IMG/VR virus record: IMGVR_UViG_3300035138_000052
Location: 1-47,410 of that record
Length of the DNA: 47,410 bases
Direction: 5' to 3' (one strand)
DNA from: a virus
The notes beneath the pieces were generated by a model. It did not search any database. It saw nothing but the letters and a program-made list of their open reading frames with translations, and had not been told where the DNA came from. Within the stretch, counting starts at the first letter, position 1. Each line of letters begins with the position of its first letter. Below are positions 26,171 to 35,519 of the stretch, in pieces. The translations under genes and the position numbers were made by a program.

Positions 26171-26309
26171 TGTCTTCTCCTAATTCGATTAAGTGTTCTA
26201 AAGCTCTATCAATTAGTTCTTTATTTCTGGAAGGAATTCCTATTTTAGCTAAACTCAAAAGCCTTGCAATCTCTTTTTTCAGCCAATCTTTGTCTTTTCC
26301 GTTCGGCAT
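26103..26309 (-). CDS. Small hypothetical protein
   Basis: 68 residues: helical NGKDKDWLKKEIARLLSLAK and a polar, Asn-rich tail read in the 68-base overlap with the next gene. First gene of the leftward unit, downstream of the motif at 26331. The end may be unconstrained. Confidence 0.55.
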   Translation of the reverse strand: MPNGKDKDWLKKEIARLLSLAKIGIPSRNKELIDRALEHLIELGEDNETKPNNRSCSGQKNKNCKNNN

Positions 26310-26330
26310 AAAAAATTTCTTTACTTTATT

Positions 26331-26360
26331 ACGGTTGTATGATATATAACGATTATAACA
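26331..26360. promoter_or_regulatory. 9-bp-spaced motif at the late-operon boundary, site 5
   Basis: Plus strand ACGGTTGTATGATATATAAC followed by GATTATAACA. It sits in the 68-base divergent gap between the leftward unit and the first late gene, so it probably contains promoter or operator sequences for both. Confidence 0.5.
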
Positions 26361-26377
26361 TATTTAGGGGTAATGCT

Positions 26378-26443
26378 ATGGCAAAAAATGTGGTAGCAAA
26401 GACGATTGTTATGAAGGCTAAAAAGCAGGCCAGAGGAAAGTGA
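26378..26443 (+). CDS. 21-residue basic peptide, first gene of the late operon
   Basis: MAKNVVAKTIVMKAKKQARGK; AGGGG seven bases upstream; next start follows one base after its stop. Small basic leader or DNA-binding peptide. Confidence 0.45.
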   Translation: MAKNVVAKTIVMKAKKQARGK

Positions 26444-26444
26444 A

Positions 26445-26630
26445 ATGCCACTCATTAAAAGCGGCTCAAAAAAGAATATTGGCAAAAATATCAAGACTGA
26501 GATGGCTCATGGAAAACCGCGTGACCAGGCTGTAGCCATTGCCCTCGACGTGGCAAGAAAGCATGGAGCAAATATACCGGATAAAAGAAAGGCGATAGCG
26601 CGAATGATAGTGAAAGGACAAAGAAAATGA
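26445..26630 (+). CDS. Small basic phage protein (MPLxKSxSKK type)
   Basis: 61 residues. MPLIKSGSKKNIGKNIKTEMAHGKPRDQAVAIALDVARK matches a frequent phage family (SKKAxxxNxxxEMxxGKPxxQAVAIAxxxxR). Function unknown; usually near structural or terminase genes, as here. Confidence 0.78.
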   Translation: MPLIKSGSKKNIGKNIKTEMAHGKPRDQAVAIALDVARKHGANIPDKRKAIARMIVKGQRK

Positions 26631-26905
26631 TTTCAGTAGGAAAAATGATTTGTGACAAATGTGGTGCGGATTGCACGCCCCCAAATGGTCTTTACGGCTT
26701 TTTGATGCAGAAAAGGCTGACGTTATCAAAGCCGCAGTTTCAGGCTTTTCAGGAGATTGAAAAAGAGTTTGGCAAGGCCGAATTTGTATTCTGCTGGCGA
26801 TGCACGGCCCTTGCTTTCGGAGCGAAACCTATAGAGGGTCAAAACCCGCCAAATCCTGAAAAAGTTGAACCCCATAAATCGAAAGAACAAATAAAGGGAC
26901 AGTAA
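26627..26905 (+). CDS. Zinc-finger protein
   Basis: 92 residues (start may be the ATG at 26645, just before CDKCG). CDKCGADC near 9-15 and CWRC near 58-61 bracket a helical middle. ATGA overlap with the previous gene. Confidence 0.7.
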   Translation: MISVGKMICDKCGADCTPPNGLYGFLMQKRLTLSKPQFQAFQEIEKEFGKAEFVFCWRCTALAFGAKPIEGQNPPNPEKVEPHKSKEQIKGQ

Positions 26906-26906
26906 A

Positions 26907-27290
26907 ATGGCAATTACGACCAATACGATTAATATAGCAACCCCGCCCTCCGATGGGACAAGATGGTATATATCAAAGTATAGTGCCGATTTGTCGGGTT
27001 GCGAAGAACTTGTCGCCGCATCTACTGGTGAGAGTCATTATCTTGAAAAGCTCGTAATTTACGCTCAATCAGAGACAGATATTACAGTTTCTGTCGGTTC
27101 GGGTGAGACAACCGGTGCAGTTACTACAATTCATCTTGGCCCGATACCTTTGTCGGATACCGGTAGCCATTTTGAATATGACTGGAGCAAGGAAAACAAA
27201 GCCGTGAAATGTACAGCTTCGGCTTCTTTGACTGTAGATGCGAGCGCAGCCTGTCCGATATGGATTTATGCCGAAGGGGTTACGGGATAA
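26907..27290 (+). CDS. Beta-rich virion-type protein
   Basis: 127 residues, nearly all short beta strands with Thr/Ser/Gly, in the style of capsid decoration or tail beta-sandwich proteins (YLEKLVIYAQSETDITVSVGSGE). Its stop overlaps the next start (TAATG). It resembles in style the proteins at 31715 and 36419. Likely a minor structural protein. Confidence 0.6.
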   Translation: MAITTNTINIATPPSDGTRWYISKYSADLSGCEELVAASTGESHYLEKLVIYAQSETDITVSVGSGETTGAVTTIHLGPIPLSDTGSHFEYDWSKENKAVKCTASASLTVDASAACPIWIYAEGVTG

Positions 27291-28135
27291 TGGAAGAAGT
27301 TACCCTTAAAACCTGTAGAAAGTGCGGAAATTCGTACGAAGCTTCGGCGAAATATTTCTATCGTTATAAAAATACGAAGGACGGTCTAAATTCATGGTGC
27401 AAACACTGTATTGATGAATACGGCAAAAAGAGACGAAGTATCAGCAAGAACAATCTTAAAGACGACTTGAAGATTATAAAAAATAACAGGGCTTTTAAAT
27501 CAAAGAGGCCGAATTATTCAAAACGTAAGTCGCCTATCTGTCCCGTCAGAAAACCGTCTAATCCACCTAATAAGATAGATGAAAAATCGAATGTTGCCGT
27601 AAAATCACACGCCCTTAATTTTTATAGAACATGCTTTCTCAATGTTTATGAAAATCTTGTTTCTCTTGGTATTGATGAGCATATTGTCAAAAGAATGTTC
27701 AATGTAAGTCAGGTTGGTTATGATAATCATACAAAAAATGACAAGGCTGGAGAAATTGCCTATCAGGAAGCAATGAGTAAGCTTCAGGGAGTTCTTTCAA
27801 ATGCAATTCTGGTAAAAGCGTTTGGCTATAATTATGAAGAGGAAGAGATAACTTACGTTAGTGTCGTAGATGAGGAAACCGGAGAATTGTCATGGAAAGA
27901 GTTTAGGAAAAAAGTTCACAAAAAACACCATCCAGGCTGGGCTGAATTAATTGAATACTTTATGAACAATAGATTCCCCGACCAATGGAAAAAGAGTACC
28001 GAGGTCGTTAGAAAAACGGAAGGCTATGACTCCGACCCAGGTCAAAGAAATAGAAAACAGATTGAATCTCTCGCCAGAGGCATTCTTGAAGAAGATTCCA
28101 CTCGACCCAAGGCAGAACATTCTGTTCAGGGCTGA
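27290..28135 (+). CDS. Probable terminase small subunit with N-terminal zinc finger
   Basis: 281 residues from ATG 27290 (TAATG junction); a longer frame from 27209 lies inside the neighbour. Residues 1-45 form the CRKCG ... YRYKNTKDGLNSWCKHC finger seen at the start of several phage DNA proteins. The rest is helical with an FYRTCFLNVYENLVSLGI and a MSKLQGVLSNAILVKAFG segment, as in DNA-binding small terminases. The call rests mainly on position immediately before the large terminase, which it overlaps by 110 bases. Confidence 0.6.
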   Translation: MEEVTLKTCRKCGNSYEASAKYFYRYKNTKDGLNSWCKHCIDEYGKKRRSISKNNLKDDLKIIKNNRAFKSKRPNYSKRKSPICPVRKPSNPPNKIDEKSNVAVKSHALNFYRTCFLNVYENLVSLGIDEHIVKRMFNVSQVGYDNHTKNDKAGEIAYQEAMSKLQGVLSNAILVKAFGYNYEEEEITYVSVVDEETGELSWKEFRKKVHKKHHPGWAELIEYFMNNRFPDQWKKSTEVVRKTEGYDSDPGQRNRKQIESLARGILEEDSTRPKAEHSVQG

Positions 28136-30017
28136 TTTGCATGAATATCTTGCAACTTCTTCAAGGCAGGCGAGGAATGATTTTGTCGAAATGTGCCGTG
28201 TAAAGCCGCAGATTTCGTTCAAGACACTGTTCTGGACCGAACAGCCCAAGCCGAACATCAAACCTTATGGAATATTACCATTTAACACTTGGGACTGGCA
28301 GGATGAGGAAGTCGAGGAAATTAATTGCTATATGCTTAAAGGTGGTAAGCTTCAGAGAAGAAAATCCCGTGAAATAGGTATTACATGGCTTGTCTTGGGT
28401 TGCGGAATGAATCTATGGTTATTTACGCCCGGTATATACGGGTTGGTATCTTCATTTAAAGAGGAAAAAGTCGATAAAAGAGGCAATCCTGACACCCTTT
28501 ATTACAAGCTTGATTTTCTGTTAAAAAAGCTGCCTGAATGGGTAGTTCCGATGTATGAAAGAACCGACCGACACTTAAAAAATCTCTGGAATGACAATGT
28601 CATTGACGGTGAAGCTACCATTGAGGCTATCGGTCGAAGCGGTCGTAGAACATGGTCATTCTTTGATGAATTTCAGGATGTCAAACATGATGTAGCCGCA
28701 GCTATGGACAGGGCCATTACTGACACTGCTGCTTGCAGGATATTTGTTGGAACTTCAGTTTACAGAAATCACCCGTTAAGTGTTATAGGTCGTTCCAAAG
28801 GTGTAAATTCGAAGTTCCTTGGCTGGTGGTTGCACCCCTTTAAGGCCAGGGGTTTGTATTATTCACCTGATATTAACAAAATCAAAATTATTGATATTGG
28901 ATACTATAAGAATCTCGCTCCGAAGGTGTTTGATAAATACCACAAGGAGCAGGAAATCACCTATTCCGAACTCGAAGAGGAGCTTTTATATACTTATCCC
29001 GACCTGAAGGTGTCCTTCATCGCAGACGGCGGTCAGCCGGATAAACCCAAATGGCGAAGTCCCTGGTATGACAAAGAAGAATCAGAACGCGCTCCTCTCG
29101 ATACCGCTACCAATTTGGATGGTAACGAAATAGGGTCGGGCGATAATGTATTTACACCGATGACCACGCAAAGAATGATTACAGAGCATGGCCGCAACCC
29201 TGACAGGACAGGTGAGATATTATTTAACGTCCGTGACGATAAGATTACTAACGTTAAATTCATTGAAGGTAACGGAAAACTGAAATGGTGGGGCGAATTG
29301 GGCGGTTCACGTCCCGTTCAGAGTCACAATTACGTTTTAGGTTGTGATATATCCTTAGGTCAGGGTCAGTCGAACTCTGTATGTTCAATTTTCGATGTGG
29401 ATACAAGAATGAAAGTTGGTTCATGGGCGGACTCTTACACCTTGCCTGAACAGTTTGCCGAACAGGTATATGCTATAGGAATATGGGTAGGTGGGCTTTC
29501 CTTGATGCCGTTTTTAAACTTCGAGAATAACGGAATAGGACAGGTGTTTCTCAAGAGAATAAGAGAACTTGGATATTCGTTTATTTGTAAAACTACCACT
29601 GAAAAAAAAGGTTTTCACCAAAGATTGAATACTCTCGGTTGGACCAGTAATCAGAAGGAAAAATACGAATTACTGATAAATTACAATGCTGCTTTGACTG
29701 CTGTTTTCCGGCCCCAGATGAATAAGATGAAATTCATTAACCCGGATATAGATTCTATCAGGGAATGTGAAGATTATATTTTCAAAGGTAAACAGGTAAT
29801 TCCATCCGGTCTTATCGAGCAATCGGATGGCGCAAAGGCCGCTCACGGAGATATGGTAATAGCCGATGCCTTGTGTTGTCTTGCGGCAGAAGACCAACCG
29901 AAGGCTTTCGTGAGGTTCGAGGAAAAGATAATTGGTACAGACGCCTGGTTAGAGCGTGAAATGAGACTTGAAAAGCGTGAACGTCAAAACAGGACCAAGA
30001 TATGGTTGAAATTCTAA
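28026..30017 (+). CDS. terL: Large terminase subunit
   Basis: 663 residues. ATPase: Walker A variant KLQRRKSREIGITW (about 107-120), Walker B with catalytic Glu in TWSFFDEFQDV (about 210-220), coupling motif IFVGTSVYRN (about 240). Nuclease: LGCDISLGQGQSN (about 440), NFENNGIGQ (about 500) and AAHGDMVIADALCC (about 605-618) carry the RNase-H-like acidic residues. It cuts and pumps phage DNA into the procapsid. The overlap of 110 bases with the previous gene is long but no better start lies downstream before conserved sequence. Confidence 0.93.
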   Translation: MTPTQVKEIENRLNLSPEAFLKKIPLDPRQNILFRADLHEYLATSSRQARNDFVEMCRVKPQISFKTLFWTEQPKPNIKPYGILPFNTWDWQDEEVEEINCYMLKGGKLQRRKSREIGITWLVLGCGMNLWLFTPGIYGLVSSFKEEKVDKRGNPDTLYYKLDFLLKKLPEWVVPMYERTDRHLKNLWNDNVIDGEATIEAIGRSGRRTWSFFDEFQDVKHDVAAAMDRAITDTAACRIFVGTSVYRNHPLSVIGRSKGVNSKFLGWWLHPFKARGLYYSPDINKIKIIDIGYYKNLAPKVFDKYHKEQEITYSELEEELLYTYPDLKVSFIADGGQPDKPKWRSPWYDKEESERAPLDTATNLDGNEIGSGDNVFTPMTTQRMITEHGRNPDRTGEILFNVRDDKITNVKFIEGNGKLKWWGELGGSRPVQSHNYVLGCDISLGQGQSNSVCSIFDVDTRMKVGSWADSYTLPEQFAEQVYAIGIWVGGLSLMPFLNFENNGIGQVFLKRIRELGYSFICKTTTEKKGFHQRLNTLGWTSNQKEKYELLINYNAALTAVFRPQMNKMKFINPDIDSIRECEDYIFKGKQVIPSGLIEQSDGAKAAHGDMVIADALCCLAAEDQPKAFVRFEEKIIGTDAWLEREMRLEKRERQNRTKIWLKF

Positions 30018-31714
30018 AACCTAATTTTGTTAAAAGGCTTGGCGAGGCTATAAAGACCTGTTGGCAGTTTAAGAAGCAGACGGATGCCAATAATGCCGAT
30101 ATGCAGAGAGCATACGTTTCTGGTTATACCAAGAAAATAGAAGGCAAAAAGCAGCATCCGATGAATATGGTGGATAGGATAGTATCTATATGGCTTCCCT
30201 TTCTCATCGGCGGACTTCCCAAAGTAGTTATAAAACCCAAAATCAACCTTGCCTTTCAGCCATTTGCATATACGTTTCAATTAGCACTTAATCAGTGGAT
30301 GAAAGAAGTCAAATTCGACCAGCGGACGTTAGAGCCTGCTGTTTTTAACAGTCTGTTTAACCTTGGTATCGTAAAAACAGGAACACAAAGGGCGGATAAA
30401 CGCAGGTTGTCAGGTTACATGACCGTGACTGGCCGTCCGTTTTCTGAAATTGTTGATTTAGCAAACTATGTATTCGACGTTACTGCTATGGACAGGGAAC
30501 AATACGAATTTGAGGGAGACGAGTACCTTCTTCCTACAAAAGAAGCAAAGGAGAGATTTCCTAAACATGCAGATAAAATTAAGCCTGATTTCAAACTGTT
30601 CGGTGAGGGTCATCCCAAAGATGTAAGTGAACCTGAGAAAATAAATTATGCTGAATTGCAGGATTATACAGCCTTTATAGATGTATGGCTTCCCAAACAG
30701 AAGGTCATTAAGACGATGCTGCACCCCTTTAAGGATTATCACAAATTTCTCGCTACGGCTGATTTTAGAGGTTGCGATTCCGGTCCTTATGATGTCTTGG
30801 GATATAAGTATTACAGAGGTTCTACCATACCTGTGCCTCCGGTTTATTCTCTTATGGAGATGGATGCAGCTATAAACACACTCTATTCAAAGGCAAGAAA
30901 CCAGGCGGAGAGACTGAAAAATATCGGCGTCGGAGAAATAGGTAATGAAAAGGATGCCGAAACTGCAAGGGATGCTACTGATGGAGATTTTTGCATATTC
31001 CAAAATGCGCAGGGGATAAAGGATTTAAAGCTCGGCGGGGTCACACCTGAAATATATGAATTTTTGGGCTTTTCGCTTAATCAGTTATCCGAACAGGCGG
31101 GAGTTACCGGTTTAGATTATCGCTCAAGGTCAAAAACTGCTACTCAGGAACAGATGCTTATGGCTAACGCTTCAAGGCAATTAAATATGATGAGCCAGAG
31201 GGTTCATCTGTTCGCTAAGAATATAATCGAAAAACTTGCTTATGAGATGTGGCTTAATCCCACTTTTCAAATTTATACAATCAAGAAGATGGCTGGCGTG
31301 GGTGAGGTGGTTCAGATTTATAACCAGCTTCAGCAGAAGGGAAAGTATCCGGGCGACTATTATCTTGATGTCGAGATGTACTCGATGCAGCAGGTATCAG
31401 CTAACGATAAGTTCCAGAGTATGATGCAGATGTTGACCGGTTTTACATTGCCAATGCTGCAGCAGTTGGCCCAGCAGGGTAAGATACTTAATGCCGAGGA
31501 GATACACAGGCAGCTTTCGACTTATAAGGATTTGGATACCGAAAGTTGGTTCTTATCCGAAATGCCTCAAAATACACAATTAAATCCTTATCAGGTCTTG
31601 GGAACGTCGATGAAAAGTTCGGACCAAAGATTTGGAGCTTCACAGGCGGATAATGCCAATAATATGCTTGCCCAGCTAAATTCAAGGCAGGGCACAACTA
31701 CAAGGAGTATGTAA
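30002..31714 (+). CDS. Portal protein (podovirus type)
   Basis: 570 residues directly after the large terminase, overlapping it by 16 bases. Features of P22/T7-like portals: NMVDRIVSIWLPFLIGGLPKV, VFNSLFNLGIVKTG, AINTLYSKARNQAERLK, FLGFSLNQLSEQAGVTGLDYRSRSKTATQEQ, and a Gln/Met-rich helical end (barrel). Forms the dodecameric DNA channel. Assigned by position plus these signatures. Confidence 0.88.
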   Translation: MVEILKPNFVKRLGEAIKTCWQFKKQTDANNADMQRAYVSGYTKKIEGKKQHPMNMVDRIVSIWLPFLIGGLPKVVIKPKINLAFQPFAYTFQLALNQWMKEVKFDQRTLEPAVFNSLFNLGIVKTGTQRADKRRLSGYMTVTGRPFSEIVDLANYVFDVTAMDREQYEFEGDEYLLPTKEAKERFPKHADKIKPDFKLFGEGHPKDVSEPEKINYAELQDYTAFIDVWLPKQKVIKTMLHPFKDYHKFLATADFRGCDSGPYDVLGYKYYRGSTIPVPPVYSLMEMDAAINTLYSKARNQAERLKNIGVGEIGNEKDAETARDATDGDFCIFQNAQGIKDLKLGGVTPEIYEFLGFSLNQLSEQAGVTGLDYRSRSKTATQEQMLMANASRQLNMMSQRVHLFAKNIIEKLAYEMWLNPTFQIYTIKKMAGVGEVVQIYNQLQQKGKYPGDYYLDVEMYSMQQVSANDKFQSMMQMLTGFTLPMLQQLAQQGKILNAEEIHRQLSTYKDLDTESWFLSEMPQNTQLNPYQVLGTSMKSSDQRFGASQADNANNMLAQLNSRQGTTTRSM

Positions 31715-32119
31715 ATGGCAGCGACAGCAGTAGTAGCAGTTAAACTAACAGTAACGCCAACAACGGGAACGCCAACTGAAGGTGCATTAAGTTTTACCAG
31801 TAGCGTAGCACCTTATGAAGTTAGCCCACAAAGAGCAGTTGTAGCGAACAGCGCTTTTAACATTGATTTCGGTCACATAGCTGCTGGAAGTGGTTATTTA
31901 TTGTGGGTATATGCTATTACAGGCAATTTCTATTTTAAATTTAATTCTGCTTCTGGCGACCCTGTGCTAACAGATTCACACTTATATGTCCGCGAAGGTG
32001 AGGCTTATCCTATTCCAATTAATCCTAATTCGACCGCTTTTGCAAATGGCATACGCGGAATAAGTGATAGTGCTACCGGAGAAATTGAATATTTTATAGT
32101 AGGGATTGATGATTCATAA
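31715..32119 (+). CDS. Beta-rich minor structural protein
   Basis: 134 residues of Thr/Ser/Ala-rich beta strands (VAVKLTVTPTTGTPTEGALSF, SGYLLWVYAITGNFYFKF). Begins immediately after the portal stop. Possible head decoration or completion protein. Confidence 0.6.
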   Translation: MAATAVVAVKLTVTPTTGTPTEGALSFTSSVAPYEVSPQRAVVANSAFNIDFGHIAAGSGYLLWVYAITGNFYFKFNSASGDPVLTDSHLYVREGEAYPIPINPNSTAFANGIRGISDSATGEIEYFIVGIDDS

Positions 32120-32439
32120 TGCCTAACTATCCTTTCAAATGTAAAAAATGCGACAAAGAGTTCGACAGAGTATTCTCGATGAAAGATGCTCCGTTAGAAG
32201 TTAAGTGCGAATGCGGTGGTAAGGCAAATCGTAATTGGAAAGAATATGGAAGAATTGGAACTAATGCCCAGGGTTATCCGCACTGGTCGGGTGCTATGGG
32301 CGTGAATATATCCCGCATAGGTGAATATAAAAAATATTATCCCGATGCGGTTTTCAATAAACGTGGTGATATTCTTGTAAAGAGCAGAAAGCACAAAAAA
32401 GAGCTTATGAAGCAACGCAATATGGTGGAATTAGATTGA
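32119..32439 (+). CDS. FmdB-type zinc-ribbon protein
   Basis: 106 residues. MPNYPFKCKKCDKEFDRVFSMKDAP ... VKCECGGKANRNW is the FmdB/CxxC_CxxC_SSSS pattern (CxxC, then CxCGG). FmdB-like proteins are small putative regulators and are common between portal and scaffold genes of related phages. TAATG junction with the preceding gene. Confidence 0.82.
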   Translation: MPNYPFKCKKCDKEFDRVFSMKDAPLEVKCECGGKANRNWKEYGRIGTNAQGYPHWSGAMGVNISRIGEYKKYYPDAVFNKRGDILVKSRKHKKELMKQRNMVELD

Positions 32440-32518
32440 TTATATGAATTGAAACGAATATATTAATTATAGGGTCTGCGACGGATTGACGAATCCTTAG
32501 TGGCGTAAGAAGAAAATC

Positions 32519-32559
32519 AAGGAGCTTGGTAGCAGCTACCGTTATCAAGCTCCTTTTTT
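32519..32559 (+). terminator. Intrinsic terminator inside the late operon
   Basis: GGAGCTTG/CAAGCTCC stem with a nested GGTAGCAGCTACC hairpin and six T residues after it. It lies 24 bases before the scaffold start. Either it tunes the ratio of packaging to capsid products or it is read through with help. Upstream bases 32485-32501 resemble a promoter -35 region (TTGACGAATCCTTAG). Confidence 0.72.
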
Positions 32560-32582
32560 CTTGCCCGGAAAGGACAAAGAAA

Positions 32583-33503
32583 ATGGCAGATGTAAATCCA
32601 GATGAAGCGGCGTTGGAAGCCCTCGAAAAGGCAGAGTCGCAAATCACCTCAACTGAGGAAAAGGCTGAAATTCAGCCTGAAACATCCCAAGAGGATGTAG
32701 AAGGTGTTACGTCCCAAGAGGACGAAGTGCAGGAAGAAACCTCTACGGAGGGACAAACTGACGAATCCGAACTAACAGAACAGGAATCGGAAGTTATTGA
32801 AAGTATTGACCAGGAAGCACTTCAGTATCTAAGGGGATATTACTCCGACGACAAGGAAATTCTGCGGCAGTTGCAGATTAATCCTCAGTTGGCGGACGAT
32901 ATTTTATCCATCCTCGACGAAGAAGTACCGCAGAAACCAGAACAAAAACCTGAACAGAAACAGGAAGTTCAGGCGGCGCTCGAAGAACTCAAATTTGAGC
33001 TTGACCCCGATATAGTAGGTCCAGACGTAAAGAACGCAATTGACCAAATTGCTTCTGTCCTTAACGAGCAGCGAAAAGGTCTGTCCGAAGAGCAGAAAAA
33101 ATTGCAGTCTGACAGAGCAGCCGCATTCGATATGAGAATTGACGACTGTTTCGACAGGTACAGTAAAGAGCTTCCGAATTTAGGTCAATCAGGAAATCTC
33201 AGTAATCGCAACAAAAGATTCAGAACGGAAATGTTCGCTTATGCCGATGTGACATCGCGGCTGAGGGGTGTTCCTATTGAAAGGGCGATTGCTATTGAGA
33301 TTGAGAAATTTAAAAATCAGGGCGGCAAAAAAGCCGCGACACAGGAACTAATTGATAAACTCAATCAACAGGAAAAACGAATGATAAATCGTCCTACCCG
33401 AAGACAGTCTCAGCAGAAGGGCCAGAAAAAGTATGCCGATGCTTATGAAGAGGCGGACGAGAAGATGGCCCTGGCCGAACAGGAGGCCGGTTTATCACCG
33501 TAA
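32583..33503 (+). CDS. Scaffolding protein
   Basis: 306 residues from ATG 32583 (AAGGAC SD). Very acidic, Glu/Gln/Ser-rich first half (about 1-135), central helices, then a basic C-terminus (NRPTRRQSQQKGQKK) that typically contacts the coat protein. Placed directly before the major capsid gene, as in P22-like phages. Not kept in mature virions if it behaves like known scaffolds. Confidence 0.85.
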   Translation: MADVNPDEAALEALEKAESQITSTEEKAEIQPETSQEDVEGVTSQEDEVQEETSTEGQTDESELTEQESEVIESIDQEALQYLRGYYSDDKEILRQLQINPQLADDILSILDEEVPQKPEQKPEQKQEVQAALEELKFELDPDIVGPDVKNAIDQIASVLNEQRKGLSEEQKKLQSDRAAAFDMRIDDCFDRYSKELPNLGQSGNLSNRNKRFRTEMFAYADVTSRLRGVPIERAIAIEIEKFKNQGGKKAATQELIDKLNQQEKRMINRPTRRQSQQKGQKKYADAYEEADEKMALAEQEAGLSP

Positions 33504-33521
33504 TCCAGAAAGGACTTTATT

Positions 33522-34619
33522 ATGTCCGCAAGTTCACCTTCAGGAATGTCGATTGACCAGTTTGCGACACTGCTCAATGCGACACAGGAATATTTCAAGC
33601 CAGGCCAGTTGGCTATGACTTTGAATCATAAAAAGTACGAAGTAACGAATCAGATTATCCCTCAGTATGCCCAGATGGGTTCGGGCAAGCAGTGGGAAAC
33701 ACATATTCAGCTTGAGGATTCGCCCAACGGTGGTCATACGGGACTTTTCTTTGCTGAGAACCAGACACAGCTTTTCGATACCGACTATACGCTGACTTCT
33801 TATTACCGCCATTACAAGAACAGTATATCTTACGATATGCTGCAACTTGACCTTAATCGCGGTGACAGGGTGCAGAGATACAATTATCTCAAAAGTCAGA
33901 GAATGGCGCTTCACAGAAAAGTTGCCGACGATATTAAAGAAGATTTCTGGTCTGCTCCGGCGAGTTCGTCCGATACCACAAGCCCTATCGGGCCTTTCGG
34001 ATGGATTACTATGGGCGACGACAATGATACTGGAAGTTTCTCCGGCGGAAATCCTTATTACCTCGATGGTAACACCTACACCAAAGGTGGTCAGTCGGCA
34101 TCGACTTATTCAAGGCTAAAGAGTTATTACGTTGACCATAATGGCGTGCTTGACTCGACGCTACTTGACAAAATCGCCGATGCTGACTTATCAACATCAT
34201 TTGAAGTGCCGATAATTCCAGGCCAGCAGGCCGTCGGTGATGTTGGTAATATGAGCGTGGTTCGTTACACAAGTAAGAATGTGATAATTAACATTGAAAA
34301 AGTCGCTCGTAACTATGACGACAGGGTAGGGTATGACCTCGGTAAGTATCGAGGCGAGACTACCTATAAGGGTATTCCGTTCAGATACAATGACATTTTC
34401 GATACAGCTTCGACCTATCTTTACGGAACCGACCCGATAGTCGCTATTGACTGGAAGGTTATGTATCCGGTCATCGTTAAAGGCTGGAAATTCAAGAGCC
34501 AGTTGAAGGATAACGCTTTTTGTGACACCGCAAAAGACGAGTTCGTTCACCTTGTCTATGTAGGTTGTCACTCGGAGAATCCTCAACTTTCGGGCTATAT
34601 GATAAGCCAGCATAGCTAA
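33522..34619 (+). CDS. Major capsid protein (P22/N4-like HK97 fold)
   Basis: 365 residues. Features: N-terminal helix SIDQFATLLNATQEYFKPGQLA, an E-loop-like QWETHIQLEDSPNGGHTG segment, RMALHRKVADDIKEDFW spine helix, and long beta-rich P/A domains ending in NPQLSGYMISQHS. Order after portal and scaffold makes the assignment firm. Strong AAAGGAC SD region upstream. Confidence 0.9.
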   Translation: MSASSPSGMSIDQFATLLNATQEYFKPGQLAMTLNHKKYEVTNQIIPQYAQMGSGKQWETHIQLEDSPNGGHTGLFFAENQTQLFDTDYTLTSYYRHYKNSISYDMLQLDLNRGDRVQRYNYLKSQRMALHRKVADDIKEDFWSAPASSSDTTSPIGPFGWITMGDDNDTGSFSGGNPYYLDGNTYTKGGQSASTYSRLKSYYVDHNGVLDSTLLDKIADADLSTSFEVPIIPGQQAVGDVGNMSVVRYTSKNVIINIEKVARNYDDRVGYDLGKYRGETTYKGIPFRYNDIFDTASTYLYGTDPIVAIDWKVMYPVIVKGWKFKSQLKDNAFCDTAKDEFVHLVYVGCHSENPQLSGYMISQHS

Positions 34620-34707
34620 TATTAACTATTAGATAAGCCGTCTTGTGGCGGTAATCGACACCGTGTGCGTGCGGACAGAATACACGCTCAGAAAGTAGAG
34701 GTTTATT

Positions 34708-35517
34708 ATGGCTAAGGGTCATAACATAACAAGAACCTTATGTGATTCAGGGAAAGTATCAGGACAGAAACATAATTTATGGGATTTTATTTACAGGGTT
34801 TCAACGGCTAAAGACCCGAACTGGAATCTTGGAGACAAGGTGGAATTACCGGATGGCAGAATATTCAGGTATGCTAAATCTGCCGGTAATAGCGCCTTTT
34901 ATGCCGCTCATGGTGTGGCCTTTAGTGCTACCGGCTATACAAGCTATACGGCATTCGGAACTTCTTATGCAGTTGGTGTATCTGAAATTGAGTGTGCAGC
35001 AGCTACTCATGCTGCCCTGACAGCAGACGAGCTTCGTGGTGGTTATATTATTATCTTTGACGGCGCAAGCGACTACTATACCACTACAAGAGGCATCCTT
35101 GGTAACACAGCGGCATCTGCTAATGCGGCCTTCACGGTCCAGCTTGATGCTGCGATTACTTACGCTATAACGGCAGCAACAAGTGCGTGTGAAGTTTATC
35201 AAAATCCTTGGGCGGCTTTGGAATTAGCAAGTTTAAATACTTATCCCAAAGCCGGTATTCCTGCTGCTTATGTAAGTGCTGCGGCTAACTATTTTTGGGT
35301 GCAAACTAATGGTATCACCTGGGTTGCACCGCAATCAGGTGTTGGCGGTTCACAAGGACAACATGGCTGTTTCTGGCGGCATGATGGCGCTCTTGATAAG
35401 GCTGATACTGCACTTGCGACAACTGTACCGGCAGGCTCAAGTTCCCAGTATGCGGGTTTTGTAGTTGAAGGCAGTCAGGCTGGTAATGGGCCGTTATTTA
35501 TGTTACAAGGAGCTTAA
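34708..35517 (+). CDS. Capsid decoration / head-associated protein
   Basis: 269 residues, Ala/Thr/Tyr-rich beta protein (TGYTSYTAFGTSYAVG). Lysine-rich start then an RIFRYAKSAGNSAF motif that resembles the start of capsid-decoration proteins coded just after the coat gene in several podoviruses. AGAGG SD. The 88 bases before it hold no gene. Confidence 0.65.
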   Translation: MAKGHNITRTLCDSGKVSGQKHNLWDFIYRVSTAKDPNWNLGDKVELPDGRIFRYAKSAGNSAFYAAHGVAFSATGYTSYTAFGTSYAVGVSEIECAAATHAALTADELRGGYIIIFDGASDYYTTTRGILGNTAASANAAFTVQLDAAITYAITAATSACEVYQNPWAALELASLNTYPKAGIPAAYVSAAANYFWVQTNGITWVAPQSGVGGSQGQHGCFWRHDGALDKADTALATTVPAGSSSQYAGFVVEGSQAGNGPLFMLQGA

Positions 35518-35519
35518 AA

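Noticed and set aside
3300-26300. CRISPR array
   Set aside because: No identical spaced repeats of 23-40 bases were seen; the pentamer and iteron arrays do not have spacer structure.
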